From Polaribacter sp. (GTDB lineage: Bacteria > Bacteroidota > Bacteroidia > Flavobacteriales > Flavobacteriaceae), in contig JAQWIO010000122.1 of the NCBI GenBank assembly GCA_029248845.1, forward strand, positions 1 to 7,590: a stretch of 7,590 bases of DNA, read 5' to 3'. Below, piece by piece: positions 1 to 6,645 of the stretch. The position numbers were made by a program, and so were the translations under genes. The notes under the pieces were generated by a model that ran no database searches, was not told the origin of the DNA, and saw only the letters and a list, made by a program, of their open reading frames with translations. Position 1 is the stretch's first letter. Each line of letters opens with the position of its first letter.

Positions 1-283
1 GTTGAGTATAAAAACTACCGAAGCCAACCCAAATAAAAATGGAGAAGTAGAAGCACCAATCGTTTTGTTAGACAAAATCGAAGCAGATTTAGAGAAATTT
101 ATGTCAAACTCTAAAAATAAAATAGTACAATTACATGTACACCCTTTTATTGCAGCTTATCTAACAAAAGGATTAAATTCTATTCGTTTTAAATGGTATT
201 TAAAACACAAAAAGTGGATTACAATTATACCTCGTGATGCTTACACATATTTGTATTATAGATTTAAGTCTCAAAAGTCTTAA
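1..283 (+). CDS. rng: Ribonuclease E/G family protein, C-terminal part (5' end outside window)
   Basis: The reading frame is open from the left edge to a TAA at 281-283, so only about the last 93 residues of a roughly 500-residue enzyme are present. The TTG at position 2 is an internal leucine codon, not a start. The family makes endonucleolytic cuts in single-stranded RNA (rRNA 5' maturation, mRNA decay) in the cytoplasm. Recognition rests on the C-terminal signature of Bacteroidota RNase G: a GEVEAPIVLLDKIE segment, then VHPFIAAYLTKG, then a basic stretch KWYLKHKKW and the ending IPRDAYTYLYYRF. The S1 domain and the metal-binding catalytic core lie upstream and cannot be inspected. In many flavobacteria this gene follows an HU-type DNA-binding protein gene (known context, not visible here). 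It converges on the EEP nuclease gene with a terminator between them. The family call is fairly secure; the symbol is by homology. Confidence 0.85.
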   Translation, partial: LSIKTTEANPNKNGEVEAPIVLLDKIEADLEKFMSNSKNKIVQLHVHPFIAAYLTKGLNSIRFKWYLKHKKWITIIPRDAYTYLYYRFKSQKS

Positions 284-317
284 GCTCTATATTATAAAGG
301 CAATAATTTTTTATCAA

Positions 318-349
318 AAAACCCCGCAACTTAATAGTTGTGGGGTTTT
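318..349. terminator. Rho-independent terminator, probably bidirectional
   Basis: A 13-bp inverted repeat: the left arm at 318-330 (AAAACCCCGCAAC) pairs with 337-349 (GTTGTGGGGTTTT) with one G-U wobble, around a 6-nt loop TTAATA. The GC core is flanked by A and T runs, so either strand gives a hairpin followed by U-rich RNA. It starts 35 bp after the ribonuclease stop and ends 21 bp before the stop of the converging nuclease gene, the expected place for a shared terminator. Confidence 0.88.
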
Positions 350-370
350 GTATTTTATAAGTGCTACTGT

Positions 371-1426
371 TTATGGTTTTTCTTTAATCAAATACATGTA
401 TACTGGATAATGATCAGAATAGCCACCTGTATATCTCCCATTAGAAAAACTTCTAAAAGGATATCCTTTATATTTTCCTTTTTTAGTGGTTAAAAAACGC
501 TTATTAAAAACCTTAGCTTTGAACATTTTATAGGTAGAAAAATCTTTTTCCCCTTTATCTAATAAAGGAGAAGTTAATAAAATCATGTCAAATAAATTCA
601 TTTTACCTTTATACATTAAGGTATTAAAACCTTTACGAAACATCTCTTCATAAGGATTGTATAGGTCACCCTCTTTTAGATCTTTCTTTTTACTTTTTGT
701 TTGTAATACTTTTTTAAAACTAGAATTTATCGGGTCATCATTAAAATCGCCCATCATTAAAATTTTAGCATTTGCATCTTGTCTTTTAATTTGTTCTATG
801 ATTTTTGTGTTTTGATATGCTGCTTTTTCTCTACTGGGTCTACTTGCCAATTCCCCTCCTCTTCTAGAGGGCCAATGGTTTACAATTAAATGTATTAATT
901 CGTCATCTAGATAACCAGATATTAACAGCTGGTCTCTTGTGAAAATCAAGTGATTATTTTTAAAAATTCGTGGATTAAAAGCTTCGTGGTAAATGGGTTT
1001 AAAATATTTTTTTTGATACAATAGCGCAACATCAATACCTCTTTTGTCTGGAGAGTCGTAGTGTATAATGCCGTAATTATTTTTTATTAGATGTTTGGAG
1101 GTTACTAAATCTTTTAAAACATTTGAATTTTCTACTTCTGAGACACCAATAATTGCAGGACTTGTTTTGGTTTTATCGAAACCAATTTTAGCAATAGTAC
1201 TACTAAGTTTATCGATTTTGTCCCAATATACTTTAGATCTGTTAGATTTTAATTCCATTATAGGGCTAGCTTCATCATTCTTATTGACATCATTAATGGT
1301 GTCAAATAAGTTTTCTAAATTATAAAAAGCAACCGTTCTAATTGCATATTTTTTTCCATTCTTCTGAGAAAAAACTGCCATAACTGACAAGGAAAAAAGA
1401 ATAATCAAAAATAATTTTTTATACAA
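371..1426 (-). CDS. Secreted endonuclease/exonuclease/phosphatase (EEP) family protein
   Basis: 351 residues, the usual size for flavobacterial secreted EEP proteins. A signal peptide covers about residues 1-20 (YKK, then a hydrophobic run ending at VFSQ), so the protein acts in the periplasm or outside the cell. EEP/DNase I-like motifs occur in order: NLENLFD at 36-42, GVSEVEN at 94-100 (E97 as metal-binding glutamate), KRGIDVALLY at 128-137, NHWPSRRGG at 183-191 (H184 catalytic), GDFNDDP at 226-232 (D227, N229) and YSDHYP at 336-341 (D338-H339 pair). All expected active-site residues appear present. The family cleaves phosphodiester or phosphate-ester bonds with a divalent metal; the substrate cannot be told from sequence. 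No type IX secretion C-terminal domain or lipobox is seen. The start codon is TTG at 1426-1424; the first in-frame ATG (residue 16) would destroy the signal peptide. It is divergent from the receptor gene. Confidence 0.88.
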   Translation of the reverse strand: MYKKLFLIILFSLSVMAVFSQKNGKKYAIRTVAFYNLENLFDTINDVNKNDEASPIMELKSNRSKVYWDKIDKLSSTIAKIGFDKTKTSPAIIGVSEVENSNVLKDLVTSKHLIKNNYGIIHYDSPDKRGIDVALLYQKKYFKPIYHEAFNPRIFKNNHLIFTRDQLLISGYLDDELIHLIVNHWPSRRGGELASRPSREKAAYQNTKIIEQIKRQDANAKILMMGDFNDDPINSSFKKVLQTKSKKKDLKEGDLYNPYEEMFRKGFNTLMYKGKMNLFDMILLTSPLLDKGEKDFSTYKMFKAKVFNKRFLTTKKGKYKGYPFRSFSNGRYTGGYSDHYPVYMYLIKEKP

Positions 1427-1566
1427 TGGGGTGTATTTTATATTATAAAAGTAAGAAACTAAAACTGTTTTAGAGGAGATCTATTCTTCTTTTTAGGGTT
1501 CTTCCATATTTTTTCACTAAATTTAAGTGCGATCGAGAAAAAGAAAAATTAGAGTACAAGTTGATT
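1427..1566. promoter_or_regulatory. Divergent intergenic control region between nuclease and TonB receptor genes
   Basis: This 140-bp gap must hold the 5' signals of both the leftward nuclease gene and the rightward receptor-lipoprotein pair. Only imperfect matches to the Bacteroidota -7 box TAnnTTTG are visible: TAAATTTA at 1518-1525 on the + strand, and TACTTTTA (1453-1446) on the - strand, each with A in the last position. Neither has a convincing TTTG -33 partner at the right distance. The leader before the receptor start is A-rich (about 1537-1560), as is usual for translation in this phylum. I see no riboswitch or strong operator palindrome. The region is certain as a gap; the promoter positions are guesses. 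Confidence 0.35.
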
Positions 1567-4323
1567 ATGAAAAAAATTGTGATGGCAATATTTTTTCTAT
1601 TACTCTCACTTACAGAGATAAATGGACAAAATACTGTGAAAGGAATTATTTTAGATGATGATTCTAGAGAACTACTTAAAGGTGTTTTTGTTCAAATAAA
1701 AAACACATCCATAAGTCAAACTTCAGACTTAAACGGCGCTTTTTTGATGAAGAGTTCCCAAGGTGGAAAATTTGTTTTAGAAATAAAATTTGCTGGTTAT
1801 GAAACTCAGAATATACCGATAGAATTATCAGGAAATGTTTTAGACTTAGGAAAAATATTTTTGTTCAAAGAGGTTCTAGAACTACAAGATTTAAGCTTCA
1901 TCACACTTACAGATGACGAATTGAATGATGACGCAAGTTCTGCAGATAATATTTCTGGACTTTTACAGTCATCAATGGATATTTTTTTGAGAACAGCAGC
2001 CTTTGAATTTAGTGCTTCTTTTTTTAAAGTTAAAGGCTTCGATTCAAGTCATGGAAAGTTGTTAATTAATGGCATAGAAATGAATAAAATTTATAATGGA
2101 AGAGCACAATGGAGCAATTGGGGAGGTTTAAATGATGTACTAAGAAATCAAGAGTTTAGAAATGGCCTAAGTCCTTCAAATGATACATTTGGTGGACTTT
2201 TAGGCTCAACAAATATAAATACTAGAGCCTCAGAACAGCGACCAGGTGTTAGAATCTCCTATTCTTCATCTAATAGAAGTTACCAGCACAGAATTATGGC
2301 GACCTATTCTAGTGGAATGTTAAAAAATAATTGGGCCTATACTATTTCTGGGAGTAGAAGATATGGTAATGAGGGGTTTAATGAAGCAACATCTTACAAT
2401 GCATATTCTATGTTTACTTCTGTTGAGAAAAAAATAAATGATAAAAGCAGTGTTAATTTTACAGGCATTTTTACACCAAATAGAAGAGGTAAGTCGTCAC
2501 CAAATACACAAGAAGTCTATGATTTAAAAGGGATAAAATACAATGATTATTGGGGGTTTTTGAATGGGAAAAAAATCAATTCAAGAATAAAAGAAGTGAA
2601 TGAGCCAATTTTACTGATAAATCACTATTGGAATTTTTCAAGAAGTACATCAATAAATACAAATATTGCCTATCAATTTGGAAAGATAGGAAATAGCAGA
2701 ATCGATTATAATGGAGGCGCCAATCCAAGTCCAACCTATTATCAAAATTTACCAAGTTATTTTTTAAGAAATGGAGATTTTGAAGGAGCTTATACGACAC
2801 AAAAAAGATTTCTAAATCATGGGCAAATTGATTGGCTAAGGTTTTTTGATGCTAATATGACTACTAAAAATTCAGGCTTAGAAAATGCCTATGTTCTGTA
2901 TGAAGATAGAAATGACGATAAACAATTTACGATCAATACAATCGTAACTTCCGAAGTAAACGAAAACATCTCTTTAAATGGTAAAATAGAATATAAACGT
3001 TTGCGATCTCAAAATTTTGCGAAGATAATCGATTTATTAGGGGGTGATACTTATTTGGACATAGATCCATATGGAGCGACAGAAGAGGAAAAACAAAATA
3101 ATCTTTTAAGCCCCAATAGATACGTAACAAAAGGAGAAACGTTTAAGTATAATTTTAATTTAAATTCTGATATTATTGCTGCTTTTGTACAAGCACAATT
3201 CAATTATAATTCAATAGATTTTTATACAGCACTTTACCTTACCAGTACTTCTTATCAGAGAGTAGGTGTATATCAAAATGGTGGTTTTCCAGAAAATTCA
3301 TTTGGCCCATCAAAAAAGAAAAAATTTATGAATTATGGTTTTAAATTAGGCGCAACGTATAAATTTACAGGACGACATTTACTAGATTTAAATGTAGCAT
3401 ATTTATCAGCTGCTCCAACGATTAGAAATACATTTTCAAATTCAAGAGAAAATAATAATCTAGTCTTAGATCTACAAAGTGAAAAAATACTTTCTACAGA
3501 TATCAGTTATGTTTTTAGAAACTCAATATTTACATCAAAAGTAACAGCATATTATGCTTCTATAAAAGATGCAACAGAGATTTCTTTTTATTTTGCTGAT
3601 GGTGTAGGGGGAGATAATTCTGCATTTGTACAAGAAATACTTCGAGGAATTAATAAAAAACATCTTGGTCTAGAAGTAGGCTTAGAGGCACAAATAACAG
3701 CGTCATTTAAATTGAAAGGAGTAGCTTCTTTTGGACAATTTACCTATGATAATAATCCGCTTCTATATTTAACTACAGAATCAGATACTGCCTCCTTAGC
3801 AGCAGGTTTCGTAGATGGGTTTAAGGATTTTGGAGAAGTACAACTCATGAATTATAAATTAGCTACGGGGCCACAAAAGGCATATTCTATGGGGTTTGAA
3901 TATAGAGACCCAGCATATTGGTGGTTTGGTGCAACGGTTAACATTTTTGGAAATACCTTTATAGATATTTCACCACTAAATAGATCTCGTAATTTTTATA
4001 TGGATGATGATGGCTTGCCTTTTATAGAATACAATACAGAAACAGTAAAAACTCTTCTAACCCAAGAAAAATTTGATAAATATTCTGTTGTAAATCTTGT
4101 TGGAGGAAAATCTTATAAAATTAACAAATACTATATAAGTTTTTTTGCAACTGTAAATAATCTACTAAATAAAACTTATAAATCTGGTGGTTTTGAACAG
4201 GGAAGAAATGCCAATTACAGACAAGTATTAGAAGATAAATCTCTAGATAAACCCATTTTTGGGAACAAATATTGGTATGGTAGAGGAGCGACATATTTTA
4301 TGAATATAAATGTGTCTTTTTAA
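1567..4323 (+). CDS. TonB-dependent outer-membrane receptor with N-terminal carboxypeptidase-D-like domain
   Basis: 918 residues from the ATG at 1567, preferred over an in-frame TTG at 1561 because it gives a clean signal peptide (MKKIVMAIFF..., ending near NGQ at 19-21). Then come a CarboxypepD_reg-like beta-sandwich (about 23-100: VKGIILDD, GVFVQIKNT, SDLNGAF, FAGYETQ), an acidic TonB-box-like stretch ITLTDDEL at 112-119, and a plug (about 126-225) with KGFDSSHGKLLING, WSNWGGLNDV (about 182-191) and NINTRAS (216-222). The remainder is a beta-barrel of alternating aromatic strands ending INVSF with the terminal phenylalanine needed for barrel insertion. It imports a bulky substrate across the outer membrane using TonB energy. 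The plug motifs mark a distinct Bacteroidota receptor subfamily, not a classical SusC. The next gene, 24 bp on, is a lipoprotein that is not SusD-like. The gene appears intact. The ligand is unknown; the divergent nuclease suggests a phosphodiester-containing substrate (inference). Confidence 0.92.
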   Translation: MKKIVMAIFFLLLSLTEINGQNTVKGIILDDDSRELLKGVFVQIKNTSISQTSDLNGAFLMKSSQGGKFVLEIKFAGYETQNIPIELSGNVLDLGKIFLFKEVLELQDLSFITLTDDELNDDASSADNISGLLQSSMDIFLRTAAFEFSASFFKVKGFDSSHGKLLINGIEMNKIYNGRAQWSNWGGLNDVLRNQEFRNGLSPSNDTFGGLLGSTNINTRASEQRPGVRISYSSSNRSYQHRIMATYSSGMLKNNWAYTISGSRRYGNEGFNEATSYNAYSMFTSVEKKINDKSSVNFTGIFTPNRRGKSSPNTQEVYDLKGIKYNDYWGFLNGKKINSRIKEVNEPILLINHYWNFSRSTSINTNIAYQFGKIGNSRIDYNGGANPSPTYYQNLPSYFLRNGDFEGAYTTQKRFLNHGQIDWLRFFDANMTTKNSGLENAYVLYEDRNDDKQFTINTIVTSEVNENISLNGKIEYKRLRSQNFAKIIDLLGGDTYLDIDPYGATEEEKQNNLLSPNRYVTKGETFKYNFNLNSDIIAAFVQAQFNYNSIDFYTALYLTSTSYQRVGVYQNGGFPENSFGPSKKKKFMNYGFKLGATYKFTGRHLLDLNVAYLSAAPTIRNTFSNSRENNNLVLDLQSEKILSTDISYVFRNSIFTSKVTAYYASIKDATEISFYFADGVGGDNSAFVQEILRGINKKHLGLEVGLEAQITASFKLKGVASFGQFTYDNNPLLYLTTESDTASLAAGFVDGFKDFGEVQLMNYKLATGPQKAYSMGFEYRDPAYWWFGATVNIFGNTFIDISPLNRSRNFYMDDDGLPFIEYNTETVKTLLTQEKFDKYSVVNLVGGKSYKINKYYISFFATVNNLLNKTYKSGGFEQGRNANYRQVLEDKSLDKPIFGNKYWYGRGATYFMNINVSF

Positions 4324-4347
4324 AAAATAAAATGAAAAATTACTGAA

Positions 4348-5763
4348 ATGAAAAGAAACATAAAAACCGCATTAATACTTTTTATGAGTGTTTCCTTAAT
4401 TACATGTGTAAAAGATGGAGATTTTAAAGTGCCAGAAAGTTTAGAACTTGAAGAAAATACTGCTGTAAATGCTATTTTAGATAGTATTTCTGAAGGAATT
4501 CTTGAATTAAAAACGATAAAGCAGGTTAAAGAGTTCTATATAACCGGGAATCATCCAGTAGAAATTTTTTCTGATATAGTTGTAAAAGGATATGTTGTTT
4601 CCTCTGATAAGACAGGAAATTTTTATAAAGAATTTTACATGCAAGATGCTCCACAAAACCCAGATGCAGGAATAAAAATCAGTTTAAATTTAACGAAGAG
4701 TTATAATAAATTTAATATTGGTAGACAAATTTACATACGTTTGAAGGGATTGTGTATTGGTGAAACAAATTCTGGAGATGGGATTATTACAATTGGAGGA
4801 AAAGTAAAATTGACAGATATCACAGAAATTGAAAACGTTTCTGCAAATCAAATACCTAATCATATTTATAGAACTGAAATTACAGAGGAAATAATACCAA
4901 AGATAATCGATTTTGCAGCAGTAAATGAAGCGAATATAGGAACTTTTGTAACCTTAGAAAATGTTTTTTTTGAATCGGAATTAGTAGGAGAATCTTATGT
5001 AGATCCAACAGAAGATTTTGACACCCAACGTAAAATTCTCACTTGTTTGGGCTTAGGCTATGATTATTTATTTCTAGAAACCAGTTCTTTTTCAAATTTT
5101 TCAAATGAAACTTTACCAGAGAAAGCAGGTAGTATAAATGCCATTGTTTCTAAAGATTTTGGAGGAAATTTTATGGTGTTAAATTTAAATGACACCAGTG
5201 ATGTTCAAATGAATGACGAAAGATGTTCCCCTTTGCCGATAGAAGATTTTAAAACAATTTTATTGGAAGAAGATTTTGAGACTCAATCTGGAGAAATAGA
5301 AAAACCTAACTGGCTTAATTATCGCGAGGAGGGTACAGTGTCCTGGAGATCTTACGCAGATTCTTATTCGCAAAGTAAAGCGGCAAGAATTGTATCTAGA
5401 AATTCTAATGATAATAGTACTGTTTCTTGGTTAATTACAAAAGGAGTTAATTTAGACACAACATCACAAGAGTTTTTATCTTTTGAAACTTCAAATAGAT
5501 TTGCGAATGCTAGTGAATTAGAAGTTTTGATTTCTCTAGATTTTAATGGTCATAAAGACAATATAAAGTCAGCTAATTGGGCTGTTTTACCAGCTAAAAT
5601 TGTTTTAGATGGGGTTTCTTTTAAAAAGTGGGTACATTCAACTTATATAGAATTATCTAGTTATTCAGGAACTGCTCATATTGCTTTTAAATATGTAGGA
5701 AATGGAAATGCAAACTTTAACGGAACTTATGAACTAGATAATATCCTAATAAATGCTAAATAG
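4348..5763 (+). CDS. Surface lipoprotein with DUF5689-like and choice-of-anchor-J-like domains
   Basis: 471 residues. A lipoprotein signal peptide ends in the lipobox L17-I18-T19-C20; threonine before the cysteine is less usual but tolerated. The following VKDGDF is charged and resembles the acidic export signals that send Bacteroidota lipoproteins to the cell surface. Residues about 45-290 resemble DUF5689: a first OB-like strand set (VVKGYVVSSDKTGNFYKEFYMQDA at about 78-101, IGRQIYIRLKG at 124-134) and a second (IGTFVTLENVFF at 197-208, LPEKAGSINAIV at 256-267). Residues about 300-471 look like a choice-of-anchor-J/DUF5017 beta-sandwich: LLEEDFE at 305-311, GTVSWRSY 329-336, SWLITKGVNL 360-369, LSFETSNRF 377-385, HIAFKYVGNG 444-453 and TYELDNILI 460-468. 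It starts 24 bp after the receptor stop, so the two are probably co-transcribed. It likely acts as the substrate-binding lid or partner of the receptor. Family names are from memory; no search was run. Confidence 0.8.
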   Translation: MKRNIKTALILFMSVSLITCVKDGDFKVPESLELEENTAVNAILDSISEGILELKTIKQVKEFYITGNHPVEIFSDIVVKGYVVSSDKTGNFYKEFYMQDAPQNPDAGIKISLNLTKSYNKFNIGRQIYIRLKGLCIGETNSGDGIITIGGKVKLTDITEIENVSANQIPNHIYRTEITEEIIPKIIDFAAVNEANIGTFVTLENVFFESELVGESYVDPTEDFDTQRKILTCLGLGYDYLFLETSSFSNFSNETLPEKAGSINAIVSKDFGGNFMVLNLNDTSDVQMNDERCSPLPIEDFKTILLEEDFETQSGEIEKPNWLNYREEGTVSWRSYADSYSQSKAARIVSRNSNDNSTVSWLITKGVNLDTTSQEFLSFETSNRFANASELEVLISLDFNGHKDNIKSANWAVLPAKIVLDGVSFKKWVHSTYIELSSYSGTAHIAFKYVGNGNANFNGTYELDNILINAK

Positions 5764-5857
5764 AAATAGGATTATTACCTAAGTCAACTTATATTACTTT
5801 TTACAATTTATTTTCACAGGAAGATTCCTTCTATTAATTTAGTTAAAAAACTATTTC
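5764..5857. other. Convergent intergenic gap with two weak hairpins
   Basis: This 94-bp AT-rich gap separates the lipoprotein gene from the converging membrane-protein gene. Two small inverted repeats are visible: 5819-5823 with 5828-5832 (GGAAG/CTTCT, 4-nt loop, one wobble), and 5840-5844 with 5849-5853 (TAGTT/AACTA, loop AAAA). Neither has a GC-rich stem with a good U tract, so a terminator is expected here but not convincingly seen. Confidence 0.25.
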
Positions 5858-6418
5858 TTAATAATTTTTTGCCAGTATTTCTTCTGTAGTTTTACAAAAA
5901 AAAATATTGCTATCTAATTTAGAAATTTTATTTTTAATTTCATTTATTACTTTTAACTCTAAATCTATTGAACTAGTGTAGATACATTTTAATAAATTAG
6001 TGTCTTTATTAAATGACTTAAAAATCAAATTACCACATTCAATTTTTTCAAATGTTTTATTGCGTTCAAATTCTAAATGGAGTTTTTCGAATTGTTGGGT
6101 CTCAAGATTTGTAATATAAACTCCATAGTCTTTATCAATAATCAATTTTTTTTTATTTATAATAATATGTTCTTTTCCGAATAGATTCCATAACAAATAG
6201 CGGATTGGAAAAACGAAAATAATAATTGCAAAAACAATTATTGGTAAGATTACATCTGGATTATTTTTAATTGAAAAAGAAAAAGGTAAATAAATTAAAA
6301 CTCCAATTAGAACTGAAACAATAGTTGATAATATAACCTTTCCTTTTGTGGTAGAATTTAGATGAAGAGTTAAGCTAATATATGTTTCGTCACTATCTAT
6401 TTTATAATCATTTCTCAT
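5858..6418 (-). CDS. Hypothetical two-helix membrane protein, PH-like cytoplasmic part possible
   Basis: 186 residues; I do not recognise a named family. A short polar N-terminus (1-26) is followed by two hydrophobic segments, about 27-48 and 55-77, joined by a short polar turn, which fits an alpha-helical hairpin in the inner membrane. After it comes a soluble part of about 105 residues beginning GKEHIIINKKKLIID. That pattern (a short strand, a basic turn, then predicted strands and a C-terminal helix near 151-168, LELKVINEIKNKIS) resembles small bacterial PH-like membrane proteins, but this is only a shape argument. The ATG at 6418 is preceded by a run of nine A residues on the coding strand, a favourable leader in this phylum. 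The gene is more AT-rich than its neighbours and contains two 9-nt homopolymers (5896-5904, 6146-6154) yet stays open. It converges on the lipoprotein gene and appears monocistronic. Confidence 0.7.
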   Translation of the reverse strand: MRNDYKIDSDETYISLTLHLNSTTKGKVILSTIVSVLIGVLIYLPFSFSIKNNPDVILPIIVFAIIIFVFPIRYLLWNLFGKEHIIINKKKLIIDKDYGVYITNLETQQFEKLHLEFERNKTFEKIECGNLIFKSFNKDTNLLKCIYTSSIDLELKVINEIKNKISKLDSNIFFCKTTEEILAKNY

Positions 6419-6426
6419 TCTTTTTT

Positions 6427-6446
6427 TTTAGGGGATTATTCCTAAA
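6427..6446. repeat. Small inverted repeat in the leader of the membrane-protein gene
   Basis: TTTAGG at 6427-6432 pairs with CCTAAA at 6441-6446 around an 8-nt loop. It lies 9-28 bp before the start codon of the leftward gene, inside its presumed untranslated leader. The flanking T run is on the wrong side for termination of either gene. It could be an operator or chance in AT-rich DNA. The rest of the gap (6447-6594) holds another T9 run (6456-6464) and no gene or RNA that I can support. Confidence 0.25.
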
Positions 6447-6594
6447 GTTACAACATTTTTTTTTCATAGAAATGCTAGCAATTTTTCTTTCATATTTGAC
6501 TCTATATAATAGCTTGTTTCATTGAGAGCATTATTAACTGAGAGACGTTTTTTGAAATTAATTTTTATGATTGACTATAGATTTTTGTCAAAAG

Positions 6595-6635
6595 ACCATT
6601 AAAAAAGAGGAAACTAGGAAGTTTTTCATAATGGT
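6595..6635 (-). terminator. Possible terminator after the sulfatase gene
   Basis: Read leftward from the sulfatase stop, an inner hairpin AAACT-TCCT-AGTTT (6624-6611) is followed by CC and then TCTTTTTT (about 6608-6601). An outer pairing of 6629-6635 with 6595-6601 (ACCATTA/TAATGGT) encloses it, with A and T runs between them. The stems are short and AT-rich, so the call is tentative. A competing hairpin (6630-6635 with 6641-6646) overlaps the stop codon. Confidence 0.35.
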
Positions 6636-6645
6636 ATTTAACCAT

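Noticed and set aside
2..283. A complete small 93-residue protein starting at TTG (position 2)
   Set aside because: The residues match the C-terminal end of ribonuclease E/G, and the frame runs off the left edge, so it is a partial gene.
1095..1325. Open frame on the + strand of about 76 codons inside the nuclease gene
   Set aside because: It lies opposite the EEP gene, across its conserved GVSEVEN motif, and has no recognisable family; it is an antisense shadow.
2576..3130. Two - strand open frames inside the receptor gene
   Set aside because: They overlap the beta-barrel coding region of a long gene with clear family motifs and show no protein-like features of their own.
6447..6594. Possible small RNA, tRNA or decayed gene in the gap
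   Set aside because: No cloverleaf, GC-rich structure or protein-like frame is visible; only AT-rich sequence with short repeats such as TGAGAG twice.
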